Both the position numbers and the translations under genes were made by a program. This document shows positions 18,287 through 26,893 of a stretch of 64,000 bases of DNA, piece by piece. The stretch's first letter is position 1; every line of letters starts with the position of its first letter. The notes beneath the pieces were generated by a model. It worked only from the letters and a program-made list of their open reading frames with translations, was not told the DNA's origin and did no database searches. Source of the DNA: Pseudomonas putida W15Oct28. Its GTDB lineage: Bacteria; Pseudomonadota; Gammaproteobacteria; Pseudomonadales; Pseudomonadaceae. The stretch lies in NCBI RefSeq assembly GCF_000708715.2, contig NZ_JENB01000001.1, positions 216,013-280,012 of the forward strand. The letters are read 5' to 3'.

Positions 18287-20368
18287 TTAGCGGCGCACGA
18301 CCAGCAGGCAGCCGTCTGGCTGAACCGTGGCGGTGAAGTTGGAGGTGACGAAGGTCGAGGTTTCGCGCTCGACGATGATCGCCGGGCCGTCGACGCGGGC
18401 ACCGACCTGCAGCTCTTCGCGTGGGTAGATGCCGGCTTCGACGAAACCGCCAGCGGCCACGTCGAACACCTGGCGCCGCGTGACTTCATGGGCGCGGTAG
18501 GCAGCGCCCACTTCTTCGATGCGTGCCACCGGCGGCAGCGGCGAACTGGCCCGGACCGACCAGCTGACGATCTCGATGTCCGGCCCTTCGATGGGGCGGC
18601 CGAAGAAGCGGGTATAGGCTTCTTCGAAGCGCGCCTTGAACTCCACCGTGTCGGCAGCGCTGAAGGCTTTGAAAGGCAGGGCAACCGGGATTTCCCAGCC
18701 CTGGCCCACGTAGCGCATGAACGCGGTGCAGTCCATTTCCGGCTCACCTTCCGGCATGCCCTGGCGCAGGAAGCCCAGCGACTCGGCTTTCATCTCGTCG
18801 ATCAGGCCATTGACTTGCGCGGCCTCGAACTCGGACAGGCGCACGAAGGCACTGCGCACGGCCTCGTAGCCGAACGGCGCACGCAGAAAGCCAATGGCCG
18901 AGCCCACGCCAGCACCGGCCGGGACGATGAAACGCGCCACGCCCATTTTTTCGCACAGCCGCGCAGCGTGCAGCGGGCCACCACCCCCGAAGGTGATCAT
19001 GGTGTAGTCGGCGATGTCCTTGCCGCTTTCCACCGCGTGCACACGGCCGGCGTTGGCCATGTTCTCGTCGACCACTTCGCACACGCCGAATGCAGCGGTG
19101 TCGGCCTGCATGCCCAGCGGCTGGCCAATGACACGGGCCATGGCGTTGGCAGCGCTGTCACTGGACAGGCGCAGCGCGCCACCGGCGAAGTTGTCGGCAT
19201 CCAGGCGGCCAAGTAGCAGGTTGGCGTCGGTGATGGTCGGCTCCAGGCCGCCACGGCCGTAGCAGGCCGGGCCAGGCTCGGAAGCCGCGCTGTGCGGGCC
19301 AACGCGAATCTGGCGCATGCTATCGATGCTGGCGATGGAACCACCACCGGCGCCGATCTCGACCATTTCCACCACCGGGATGGAAATCGGCATGCCGCTG
19401 CCCTTCTTGAAGCGGTAAGTACGTGCGACTTCGAAGGTTTTCGCGGTTTTCGGCACCTGGTCTTCGATCAGGCAGATTTTTGCCGTGGTGCCGCCCATGT
19501 CGAACGACAGCACGCTCTCCAGCTGGTAACGGCGGGCGATGTCGGCAGCAAAGATGGCACCACCGGCCGGGCCGGACTCCACCAGGCGCACCGGGAACTC
19601 GGCTGCACTCTGCACCGAGATGATGCCGCCGCCGGAGTGGATCATGAACACCGGGCAATCGGCGCCTTCTTGCTTGAGGGTCACCACCAGGCGGTCCAGG
19701 TAGGACTTGATCAGCGGCTTGACGTAGGCATTGGCGCACACGGTATTGAAGCGCTCGAACTCGCGCATCTGCGGCGAGACTTCGCTGGAGATGGAAATCG
19801 ACAACTGCGGCAAGCGCGCCTGCAGGGCATCGCGCAGCTGGCGCTCGTGGGCGCCGTTGACGTAGCTGTGGATGAAGCCGATGGCGACGCTCTGGTAGTT
19901 GCCTTCGGCGATGCGCTCGACCAGGGCATCGATTTCGGCCTGCGCAGGGGCAATCAGCACTTGGCCTTTGACATCAAGGCGCTCGCGCAGGGTGTAGCGG
20001 TGTTCGCGATCGATCAGCGGCGGCGGCAGCACGATGTTGATGTCGTACTGCTCGAAGCGGTTTTCGGTGCGCATTTCCAAGGTGTCACGGAAGCCTTCGG
20101 TGGTGATGAAGGCCGTGCGTGCGCCACGGCGCTCGATCAGGGCGTTGGTGGCCAGGGTGGTGCCGTGGATCAACTGATCGATGTCCGACAGCGCCAGGCC
20201 TGCCTGCTCCACCACCTGGCGCACGCCGGTGAGGATGGCCCGCTCGGGCAGCTCGTAGTCGGTCAGGATCTTGGTCGAATGCAGCACGCCGTTCACGTCC
20301 AGCGCGATATCGGTGAAGGTACCGCCTATGTCCACGCCGACCCGGCATGATGTCGCAGTCATCGTCAT
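18287..20368 (-). CDS. hyuA: Hydantoinase A/oxoprolinase-type subunit (ATP-binding)
   Basis: ATP-binding subunit of the same enzyme, 693 residues, of the actin-like ATPase fold. The phosphate-binding motif is GVDIGGTFTDIALD at the N-terminus, with HGTTLATNALIERRG and the second motif SFDMGGTTAKICLIE. These enzymes phosphorylate the amide substrate so that HyuB can hydrolyse the ring. The first ATG (20368) has a ribosome site too close (AGGGG two bases away), so the second ATG, two codons on (20362), may be the real start. It is first in the transcript and preceded by the duplicated operator block. Confidence 0.9.
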   Translation of the reverse strand: MTMTATSCRVGVDIGGTFTDIALDVNGVLHSTKILTDYELPERAILTGVRQVVEQAGLALSDIDQLIHGTTLATNALIERRGARTAFITTEGFRDTLEMRTENRFEQYDINIVLPPPLIDREHRYTLRERLDVKGQVLIAPAQAEIDALVERIAEGNYQSVAIGFIHSYVNGAHERQLRDALQARLPQLSISISSEVSPQMREFERFNTVCANAYVKPLIKSYLDRLVVTLKQEGADCPVFMIHSGGGIISVQSAAEFPVRLVESGPAGGAIFAADIARRYQLESVLSFDMGGTTAKICLIEDQVPKTAKTFEVARTYRFKKGSGMPISIPVVEMVEIGAGGGSIASIDSMRQIRVGPHSAASEPGPACYGRGGLEPTITDANLLLGRLDADNFAGGALRLSSDSAANAMARVIGQPLGMQADTAAFGVCEVVDENMANAGRVHAVESGKDIADYTMITFGGGGPLHAARLCEKMGVARFIVPAGAGVGSAIGFLRAPFGYEAVRSAFVRLSEFEAAQVNGLIDEMKAESLGFLRQGMPEGEPEMDCTAFMRYVGQGWEIPVALPFKAFSAADTVEFKARFEEAYTRFFGRPIEGPDIEIVSWSVRASSPLPPVARIEEVGAAYRAHEVTRRQVFDVAAGGFVEAGIYPREELQVGARVDGPAIIVERETSTFVTSNFTATVQPDGCLLVVRR

Positions 20369-20410
20369 ATCCCCTGCAGTGCTTTGTAGTTGTCTCGACC
20401 GGCTGAAGCG

Positions 20411-20461
20411 GTCTTAATGTAAGTTATATGTTGTCTTACAGGTGGTCAAGCACCTATTCGC
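20411..20461 (-). promoter_or_regulatory. Promoter/operator block of the hyu operon (copy 1 of a duplicated 51-bp block)
   Basis: TGTAAG (20418-20423) and CTTACA (20435-20440) form an inverted repeat with 11 bases between. On the minus strand TTGACC (20449-20444) and TAACTT (20426-20421) are placed 17 apart as -35 and -10, so the repeat lies inside the promoter as expected for a TetR-type operator. The block is 40/51 identical, without gaps, to bases 22101-22151. Confidence 0.65.
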
Positions 20462-20472
20462 TCAAATCTGCC

Positions 20473-20570
20473 TTGCCTGTACCGGCCCCTTCGCGGGCAT
20501 GCCCGCTCCCACAGAAGCGCCACGGTACCTGTGGGAGCGGGCGCGCCCGCGAAGAGGCCAGTGCAGGCAA
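20473..20570. repeat. REP inverted pair, type A
   Basis: Units beginning TTGCCTGTACCGGCC and ending GGCCAGTGCAGGCAA face each other downstream of the SDR gene at 20584 and upstream of the hyuA promoter. It insulates the SDR pair from the hyu operon and suggests two separate transcripts. Confidence 0.85.
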
Positions 20571-20583
20571 CACAACTGCTAGA

Positions 20584-21339
20584 TCAACCCGCAGTCTTGA
20601 CCATCCGCCCGCCACCCACCGCCTGCGCCGTGGGGAACACTTCCAGCCGCGACACATCCACCTGCCGCGGCATCTTCAGCGCCGCCAGCAGCAGCTGTGC
20701 GATGTCTTCAGGCTGGATCGACTCATAACCGTCATACAGCTCGCTACCCGCTGCCTGCATGCCCATCGCAGTCTTGTACAACTGGGTCTGCACCCTGCCC
20801 GGGGCAATCTCGGTCACCCGCACCCCGCTGCCCAGCAGGTCACAGCGCAAGGCATCGCAGAACAGGCTGACGCCGGCCTTGGACGCCCCGTACACCGCCG
20901 CACCCGGATGCGGCGCGCGGCCGGCACTGGAGCCGATGAAGAACAGATGCCCCCTGCCCCGCCCGACCATGCCCGGCAACACCTGGCGCGCCAGGTGCAG
21001 CGGCGCCTTGAGGTTGATGTCGAGCATGTTGTCGATCTCGGCTTCGTCGATGTCCTGGAACGCCGCACGGGTAGAAAGAATGCCCGCGTTGTTGACCAGC
21101 ACATCCACCGCCTGCCCTTCCAGCGCGGCGGCCAGCGACCGGTAGTCGCGCACATCCGCCTGCAAGGTGGTCACACCCGGCTCGCCAGCAAGCTCCGCCA
21201 GCGCCTGCGGGCTGCGCCCCACAGCAATCACCTGCAGGCCGGCGTCACGCAGCGCCAGCACGATGGCCTTGCCGATACCGCTGGTAGCCCCGGTCACCAG
21301 CGCGCGCTGGTAGCCCTCGGGGAATGCGACTTCAGGCAT
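20584..21339 (-). CDS. Short-chain dehydrogenase/reductase (SDR 1)
   Basis: Classical SDR of 251 residues: NAD(P) motif [15 protein letters not shown] motif, active-site Ser in FIGSSAGRA and YGASK. The ATG at 21339 is chosen. A TTG seven codons earlier is also open, but the ATG has a G-rich ribosome site and overlaps the stop of the upstream SDR gene by only eight bases. The substrate is unknown; an alcohol-to-ketone or reverse step in the neighbouring catabolic route is inferred from context and shared operator control. Confidence 0.85.
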   Translation of the reverse strand: MPEVAFPEGYQRALVTGATSGIGKAIVLALRDAGLQVIAVGRSPQALAELAGEPGVTTLQADVRDYRSLAAALEGQAVDVLVNNAGILSTRAAFQDIDEAEIDNMLDINLKAPLHLARQVLPGMVGRGRGHLFFIGSSAGRAPHPGAAVYGASKAGVSLFCDALRCDLLGSGVRVTEIAPGRVQTQLYKTAMGMQAAGSELYDGYESIQPEDIAQLLLAALKMPRQVDVSRLEVFPTAQAVGGGRMVKTAG

Positions 21340-22081
21340 AGATGTAACCCCCGCTGACAATCACGTTTTCACCCGTGGCGTAGCTGTTGCGGCTGCTGCC
21401 CATCATCACGATCCACTCGGCGATTTCTGCCGGCTCCGCCGCGCGGCCCAGCGGGTTGGCGGCGGCCAGTTCGCCAAGGAAGCCCAACTGCTTGGCACGC
21501 TCGGTGGCAAAACCGGCCGGCGCCACCGAGTTGACCAGGATCTGGTCTTTGGCACAGGCCTGGGCGAAGGACTTGGTCAGGCTTACCACCGCAGCTTTGG
21601 TCGCCGCATAGTGGGCGTTTTGCGGGTGGGCCTTGAAGGCATCCACCGAGGTGACGTTGACGATACGCCCGGTCACCGCCGGGGCTGCCACGTACTGCTG
21701 CATGTGGCGCACCGCCGCGACCATCATGTGGTAGGTGCCCTTGATGTTGACGGCGTTTTCCAGGTCCCACTCTTCGTCGCTGATCTCGAAGATGTCCTGA
21801 CGCGGGTAGATGGCCGCGCTGTTGACCAGGCAATGCACCCGGCCCAGGCCTTCGACGATCTGGGCGAAGGCTGCGTGGGCGGTGTCCTTGCGGGCAATGT
21901 CACCGACTGCGATTGCCACCTCCACACCCTGCCCGCGCAGCGCTTCTGCAGCGTGTACCAACAATTGCTCGTTGCGGTCGATCAGGCCGATTTTGCCGGC
22001 GCCACGCTTCACCATCAACCGGGCTGTTTCCAGGCCCAGACCCGAGGCACCACCTACGATCACCACCGTTTGATTATCCAC
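21332..22081 (-). CDS. Short-chain dehydrogenase/reductase (SDR 2)
   Basis: Classical SDR of 249 residues with [14 protein letters not shown] as cofactor motif, a modified NNAG (NSAAIYP), Ser in NVTSVDAF and active-site YAATK. The acidic LIDRN after the second strand favours NAD over NADP. Translation starts at GTG, 6 bases after a good GGAGG ribosome site. First gene of the two-SDR transcript, divergent from tetR. Confidence 0.86.
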   Translation of the reverse strand: MDNQTVVIVGGASGLGLETARLMVKRGAGKIGLIDRNEQLLVHAAEALRGQGVEVAIAVGDIARKDTAHAAFAQIVEGLGRVHCLVNSAAIYPRQDIFEISDEEWDLENAVNIKGTYHMMVAAVRHMQQYVAAPAVTGRIVNVTSVDAFKAHPQNAHYAATKAAVVSLTKSFAQACAKDQILVNSVAPAGFATERAKQLGFLGELAAANPLGRAAEPAEIAEWIVMMGSSRNSYATGENVIVSGGYIYA

Positions 22082-22100
22082 AAAACACCTCCGCGATTGA

Positions 22101-22151
22101 GTCTTTACGTAAGATGCCTGTTGTCTTACATTTGGTCAAACATCAATTCGC
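22101..22151. promoter_or_regulatory. Divergent SDR/tetR promoter-operator block (copy 2 of the 51-bp block)
   Basis: CGTAAG (22108-22113) and CTTACA (22125-22130) are spaced by 11 bases exactly as in front of hyuA. Minus-strand TTGACC (22139-22134) and CATCTT (22116-22111) are again 17 apart. A plus-strand TTGTCT with a 17-base spacer to CAATTC could serve tetR. The best candidate binding protein is the TetR regulator encoded just to the right. Confidence 0.65.
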
Positions 22152-22165
22152 CGACAGGTGCTGCC

Positions 22166-22774
22166 ATGCCCGCTTCCAGCCTCTCGCCCGTACCCACCCC
22201 ACACGCCCGGGACCGCTTGCTGGATGCGGCCACCGCGCTGTTTGCCAGCCATGGCTACCAGGCCATCGGCCTGCGTGACCTGGCCAGCCACCTGGGCCTG
22301 CGCGCCGGCTCGCTATACCACCATATCGAGAGCAAACAGGGCCTGCTGTTCGAGCTGATCGAGTCGAGCCTGACCGACCTGCTGTATGAAACCCGACAAT
22401 GCCTCAAAGGCGCCCGAGCCACCAGTGAACGCTTGCCCTGTTTCGTGCAGGCCTTTGTGACCTACAGCCAGGCCAACCCGGACAAACTCGTGTTGCTGAC
22501 GCGAGAAGCCATGAACCTGAACGAGGACCAACTGTTGCAGGTTGAACAGTTGAAAGCTGAATACAGCGGGCTACTCAGCGACATCGTCGCCGCCGAGTGC
22601 GGGCTGACGGCACCGCGGGCGCGGTCGATTGCTCATGCTGTGCTGGGCTTGCTGTGCGGGCAGGCGCAATGGGGGACGGTAATCACTGCCAGGGAGCAAC
22701 TGGTGGCCTTCGTGCAGGGCATCGTCAGGACCGGCAAAACCGCCGTACACCAGCAAGATGGAATAAGAATATGA
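22166..22774 (+). CDS. TetR-family transcriptional regulator
   Basis: Repressor-type regulator of 202 residues. The N-terminal helix-turn-helix spans about residues 14-60 (RDRLLDAATALFASHGYQA, then DLASHLGLRAGSLYHH). The ligand-binding domain is helical and unassigned. ATG at 22166 follows ACAGGTG. It is divergent from the SDR genes and sits beside one of two copies of a 51-bp operator block; the other copy precedes hyuA, so it probably represses both units until the substrate or a CoA/acid intermediate appears. The stop codon lies inside a hairpin. Confidence 0.88.
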   Translation: MPASSLSPVPTPHARDRLLDAATALFASHGYQAIGLRDLASHLGLRAGSLYHHIESKQGLLFELIESSLTDLLYETRQCLKGARATSERLPCFVQAFVTYSQANPDKLVLLTREAMNLNEDQLLQVEQLKAEYSGLLSDIVAAECGLTAPRARSIAHAVLGLLCGQAQWGTVITAREQLVAFVQGIVRTGKTAVHQQDGIRI

Positions 22775-22791
22775 ATTCTTATTCTTTTTTT
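22761..22791 (+). terminator. AT-rich intrinsic terminator overlapping the tetR stop
   Basis: GAATAAGAAT pairs with ATTCTTATTC around ATGA, giving a perfect 10-bp stem followed by seven T. The TGA stop of tetR is in the loop. The stem is unusually AT-rich for this genome. Confidence 0.6.
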
Positions 22792-22832
22792 ATTGGAAAG
22801 TAATCCTCTATAACTCTCCCCACTGCACAGCC

Positions 22833-22856
22833 GCCAACACTTGGCCAACTGTTGGC
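22833..22856. promoter_or_regulatory. Candidate upstream activator site for a sigma-54 activator
   Basis: A 24-bp imperfect palindrome: arms GCCAACA and TGTTGGC around a TTGGCCAA core (22 of 24 positions symmetric). Its centre is about 108 bases before the sigma-54 promoter, the usual distance for an enhancer-binding protein. Confidence 0.5.
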
Positions 22857-22951
22857 AGCGCAACACCCGATCAACACGAAACGCCCGCCCGGCAACAGCA
22901 GCGCACCTTTGTGAAACTGCTAACGTGTTGATTTACAAGAACACTAGAACC

Positions 22952-22967
22952 CGGCACGACGATTGCT
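22952..22967 (+). promoter_or_regulatory. Sigma-54 promoter of sfnECR
   Basis: CGGCACGACGATTGCT matches the -24/-12 consensus TGGCACG-N4-TTGCW at all but the first base, with GG (22953-22954) and GC (22965-22966) exactly 10 apart. It lies about 40 bases before the first gene of the operon. Confidence 0.75.
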
Positions 22968-23006
22968 CAAGCAAAGTCCCGCTCAACCAGAACCGGAGAC
23001 CTGCCC

Positions 23007-23567
23007 ATGAGCACCCCACTGAACGTCGTAGCCTTGTCCGGCGGCACTTCCCGCCCATCGCGTACCTTAGCCCTGACCGAGGCGATCCTCGCCGAACTGG
23101 CCGAACACCTGCACATCAAGCCGCACCTGATCGAACTGGGCGACATTGCCCGCCCGCTGGGCAGCGCCCTGTGGCGCAGCGAACTGCCCGAAACCGTCGA
23201 ACAGCAGCTGCGTCTGGTAGAGCGGGCCGACCTGCTGGTGGTGACCACCCCGGTGTACCGCGGCAGCTTCACCGGCCACTTCAAGCACCTGTTCGACCTG
23301 ATCGGCCAGGACGCCCTGGTCGACACCCCGGTACTGCTTGCCGCCACCGGTGGCAGCGAACGCCATGCACTGGTGCTCGACCACCAGCTGCGCCCGCTGT
23401 TCAGCTTCCTGCAGGCCCTGACCCTGCCCATCGGCGTGTTCGCCAGCCAGGCGGAACTGGCCGACTACCGGGTTTCCAGCGATGCGCTCGCTGCCCGTAT
23501 CCGCCTGGCCGCCGAACGTGCCGTGCCGCTGTTCGGCGCCCACTACGCACTGCGTAAAAGTGCCTGA
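23007..23567 (+). CDS. sfnE: NADPH-dependent FMN reductase, SfnE/MsuE type
   Basis: Cytoplasmic flavin reductase of the NADPH_dep_FMN_red (flavodoxin-like) family, 186 residues. It shows the phosphate loop SGGTSRPSRT at 11-20 and TPVYRGSFTGHFKHLFD, typical of MsuE/SsuE. It supplies FMNH2 to two-component monooxygenases that cleave C-S bonds in sulfones and alkanesulfonates. First gene of a tight three-gene operon (nine-base gaps) matching sfnECR of P. putida DS1, which I recall as the dimethyl sulfone utilisation set. Confidence 0.87.
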   Translation: MSTPLNVVALSGGTSRPSRTLALTEAILAELAEHLHIKPHLIELGDIARPLGSALWRSELPETVEQQLRLVERADLLVVTTPVYRGSFTGHFKHLFDLIGQDALVDTPVLLAATGGSERHALVLDHQLRPLFSFLQALTLPIGVFASQAELADYRVSSDALAARIRLAAERAVPLFGAHYALRKSA

Positions 23568-23576
23568 GGAGCGGCC

Positions 23577-24764
23577 ATGAATGCACCTGTAAATACCCCG
23601 CTGCGCCCGGCCCTGGCCATCGCCCGCGAACTGGCCGGGCAGTTTGCCCAGACCGCCGTCGAGCGCGACGAGCGCGGCGGTACGCCGAAAGCCGAGCGCG
23701 ATGCCCTGCGTGGCAGCGGCCTGCTGTCGCTGGCGATCCCGCAGGCCTTCGGCGGCCAGGGCGCCAACTGGCACGACACCTTCGCGGTGGTGCGCGAATT
23801 CGCCCGGGTCGACAGTTCCATCGCCCATGTATTCGGCTTTCACCACCTGATGCTGGCCACCGTGCGCCTGTTCTCGCGCCCGGACCAGTGGCAGCCGTGG
23901 TTTGAACAAACCGCCCGCAAACAGTGGTTCTGGGGCAATGCCCTGAACCCGCTGGACACGCGCACGGTGGTCAAGCACTTCGACGGCTGGTGCGAGTTCT
24001 CTGGCAAGAAAAGCTTCTGCTCCGGCGCCAGCGACTCGGAAATGCTCATTGCCTCGGCGGTGGACGAACGTGCCGGCGGCAAGCTGCTGATTGCCGCCAT
24101 TCCCAGCGGCCGCACCGGCATCAGCCTGCACAGCGACTGGAACAACATCGGCCAGCGCCAGACCGACAGTGGCAGCGCCACGTTCGAACGTGTGCGGGTC
24201 GAGCACAATGAACTGCTGCTCGACCCGGGCCCCCTGAGCACCCCGTTTGCCGCCCTGCGGCCTCTGATTGCCCAGCTGCACTTCGCCAACCTGTTCCTCG
24301 GCATTGCCGAGGGCGCCTTCGACGAAGCCCGCCAGTACACGCTGAAGGAAAGCCGGCCGTGGTTTCGCTCCAGCGCCGCCAGCACTACCGAAGACCCTTA
24401 CGTGCTGCGCCATTACGGCGAGTTCTGGGTCGGACTGGAAAGCGTACGCCTGCTGATCGAACGGGCGGCGCGCCAGCTGGACGCTGCCTGGGCCAAGGAA
24501 CATGCCCTCACCGCCGAGGAGCGCGGCGACCTGGCGCTGGCCATCGGCACCGCCAAGGTCGCCGCCAGCCGCCACGGCCTGGATATCTGCAACCGCCTGT
24601 TCGAAGTCACCGGTGCCCGTGCCACCCATGCCTCGCTGCGCTTCGACCGGCACTGGCGCAACCTGCGCACGCAAACCCTGCACGACCCGGTGGACTACCG
24701 CATCCACGAACTCGGCGAGTGGGCCCTCAACGACAAACGCCCTGCCCCATCCTTCTACTCCTGA
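23577..24764 (+). CDS. sfnC: Acyl-CoA dehydrogenase-like flavoprotein, SfnC/SfnB family
   Basis: Flavin-dependent protein of the acyl-CoA dehydrogenase fold, 395 residues. It carries the N-terminal helical domain with IPQAFGGQGANW, a mid beta-domain (FSGKKSFCSGASDSE) and C-terminal helices (GARATHASLRFDRHWRNLRT). This subgroup, which includes DszC-like and SfnB/SfnC proteins, often works as an FMNH2-dependent monooxygenase instead of a dehydrogenase. The catalytic glutamate of true acyl-CoA dehydrogenases is not evident, in line with that. It sits between the FMN reductase that could feed it and sfnR. Confidence 0.85.
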   Translation: MNAPVNTPLRPALAIARELAGQFAQTAVERDERGGTPKAERDALRGSGLLSLAIPQAFGGQGANWHDTFAVVREFARVDSSIAHVFGFHHLMLATVRLFSRPDQWQPWFEQTARKQWFWGNALNPLDTRTVVKHFDGWCEFSGKKSFCSGASDSEMLIASAVDERAGGKLLIAAIPSGRTGISLHSDWNNIGQRQTDSGSATFERVRVEHNELLLDPGPLSTPFAALRPLIAQLHFANLFLGIAEGAFDEARQYTLKESRPWFRSSAASTTEDPYVLRHYGEFWVGLESVRLLIERAARQLDAAWAKEHALTAEERGDLALAIGTAKVAASRHGLDICNRLFEVTGARATHASLRFDRHWRNLRTQTLHDPVDYRIHELGEWALNDKRPAPSFYS

Positions 24765-24773
24765 GGCCTGCCC

Positions 24774-25874
<1,101 letters not shown>

Positions 25875-25891
25875 TCTTGGTAATACCTGAA

Positions 25892-26060
25892 CCGGCCTCT
25901 TCGCGGCTAAAGCCGCTCCCACAGGTACAGCATGGGCCCGAAGCCGACGCTTTTCTTGTGGGAGCGGGCGTGCCCGCGAAGAATCCAGCGCAGTGAATGG
26001 CACCGGCTTCGCCGGTGTTCGCGGCGGTTCGACGCATCGACGCGCCCGCTCCCACAGGTA
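25892..26060. repeat. Cluster of three REP units with extra hairpin
   Basis: Three GCCCGCTCCCACAGG-type units (about 25892-25925, 25956-25980 and 26041-26060) plus the CACCGGC-TTC-GCCGGTG hairpin separate the convergent sfnR and GST genes. Confidence 0.8.
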
Positions 26061-26100
26061 CTGCGTCGGCTTGGGGCCAAGCTGTGCCTGTATGGAGAGG

Positions 26101-26727
26101 TCAGGATGCCGTACGTGGCATCAGTTCATACGGGTGCTTCCACCCCGGCAGCGCCTGGATCCGCGCCTTCCATGCCTCGATATGGGTAAACTCGGCCAAC
26201 GGGATACCGGTGTCCTCCGGCATGAACACGTACCCCGCTAACGACAGGTCGGCGATGGTCAGCCGGCCGCCGACCATGAACGGCGTCTTCGCCAGGTGCG
26301 CGTCGACAATGCGGTAAGCCGCCGTGGCACGCTCGCGCAGGAACCGGGTCACGTCCGTTTCGCCGGTGTTCTTCAGGCAGAACAGGAAGCGCAGCGCGGC
26401 GTAATAGCTGGTGAACTTGTGGTTGTCGAACAGCATCCAGCGCCAGATCTCGCGTTTTTCGTCAGCGTCACGCGGGCCGAACTGGCCGGTCTGTTCGGCA
26501 AGGTATTCCAAAATCAGCGCAGACTGGGTGAAGGTTTTGCCCGCGTGCTCCAGCACCGGCACCTCGCCCTGCTCGTTCACCTCGTCACGCCAGGTTTGCT
26601 CCCGGGTCTGGCCATGGAAGAAATCGACGAACACTGGCTGCCAGTCCTGGCCCGTGAGTTCGAGCATGAGCGCAGCCTTGTAGGCGTTGCCTGATTCGGC
26701 GAAGCAATGCAGCTTGTAGTCGGGCAT
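26101..26727 (-). CDS. Glutathione S-transferase family protein
   Basis: Cytosolic GST-fold protein of 208 residues. The thioredoxin-like N-terminal domain runs to about residue 80 and contains the glutathione-binding EVPVLEHAGKTFTQSALILEY region (cis-Pro after Val, then the SALILEYL helix). The C-terminal helical domain has the VGGRLTIADLSLAGY N-capping box. The ATG at 26727 is chosen; the frame is open for 15 more codons with no ribosome site. A detoxification or thiol-transfer role is likely; the substrate is unknown. Confidence 0.88.
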   Translation of the reverse strand: MPDYKLHCFAESGNAYKAALMLELTGQDWQPVFVDFFHGQTREQTWRDEVNEQGEVPVLEHAGKTFTQSALILEYLAEQTGQFGPRDADEKREIWRWMLFDNHKFTSYYAALRFLFCLKNTGETDVTRFLRERATAAYRIVDAHLAKTPFMVGGRLTIADLSLAGYVFMPEDTGIPLAEFTHIEAWKARIQALPGWKHPYELMPRTAS

Positions 26728-26893
26728 GGTGGGACCTTCAATTTCCTTTGAATGATCATGTAGCCCGAACAAATCACGCCCGGCCCGGAACGGTCAATGC
26801 CCTCAGCCAAAACATCCCATTCCCCGTCCCTCCCGTCATAGTCCCCGCCCAACCGCCAATGCCATAGTGGAGAAAACAACACGGATAAAAACC

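Noticed and set aside
16599..20368. Acetone or acetophenone carboxylase reading of the HyuA/HyuB pair
   Set aside because: No gamma-type third subunit is present and the next gene, three bases on, is an aminotransferase. Cyclic-amide hydrolysis fits better, though ketone carboxylation is not excluded.
22871..22931. Inverted TCAACACG / CGTGTTGA pair upstream of sfnE
   Set aside because: The 45-base separation is too long for a simple dimer site and the arms may match by chance.
23577..24764. Acyl-CoA dehydrogenase of beta-oxidation
   Set aside because: It lies between an FMN reductase and SfnR in an sfnECR layout, and the catalytic base of true acyl-CoA dehydrogenases is not evident.
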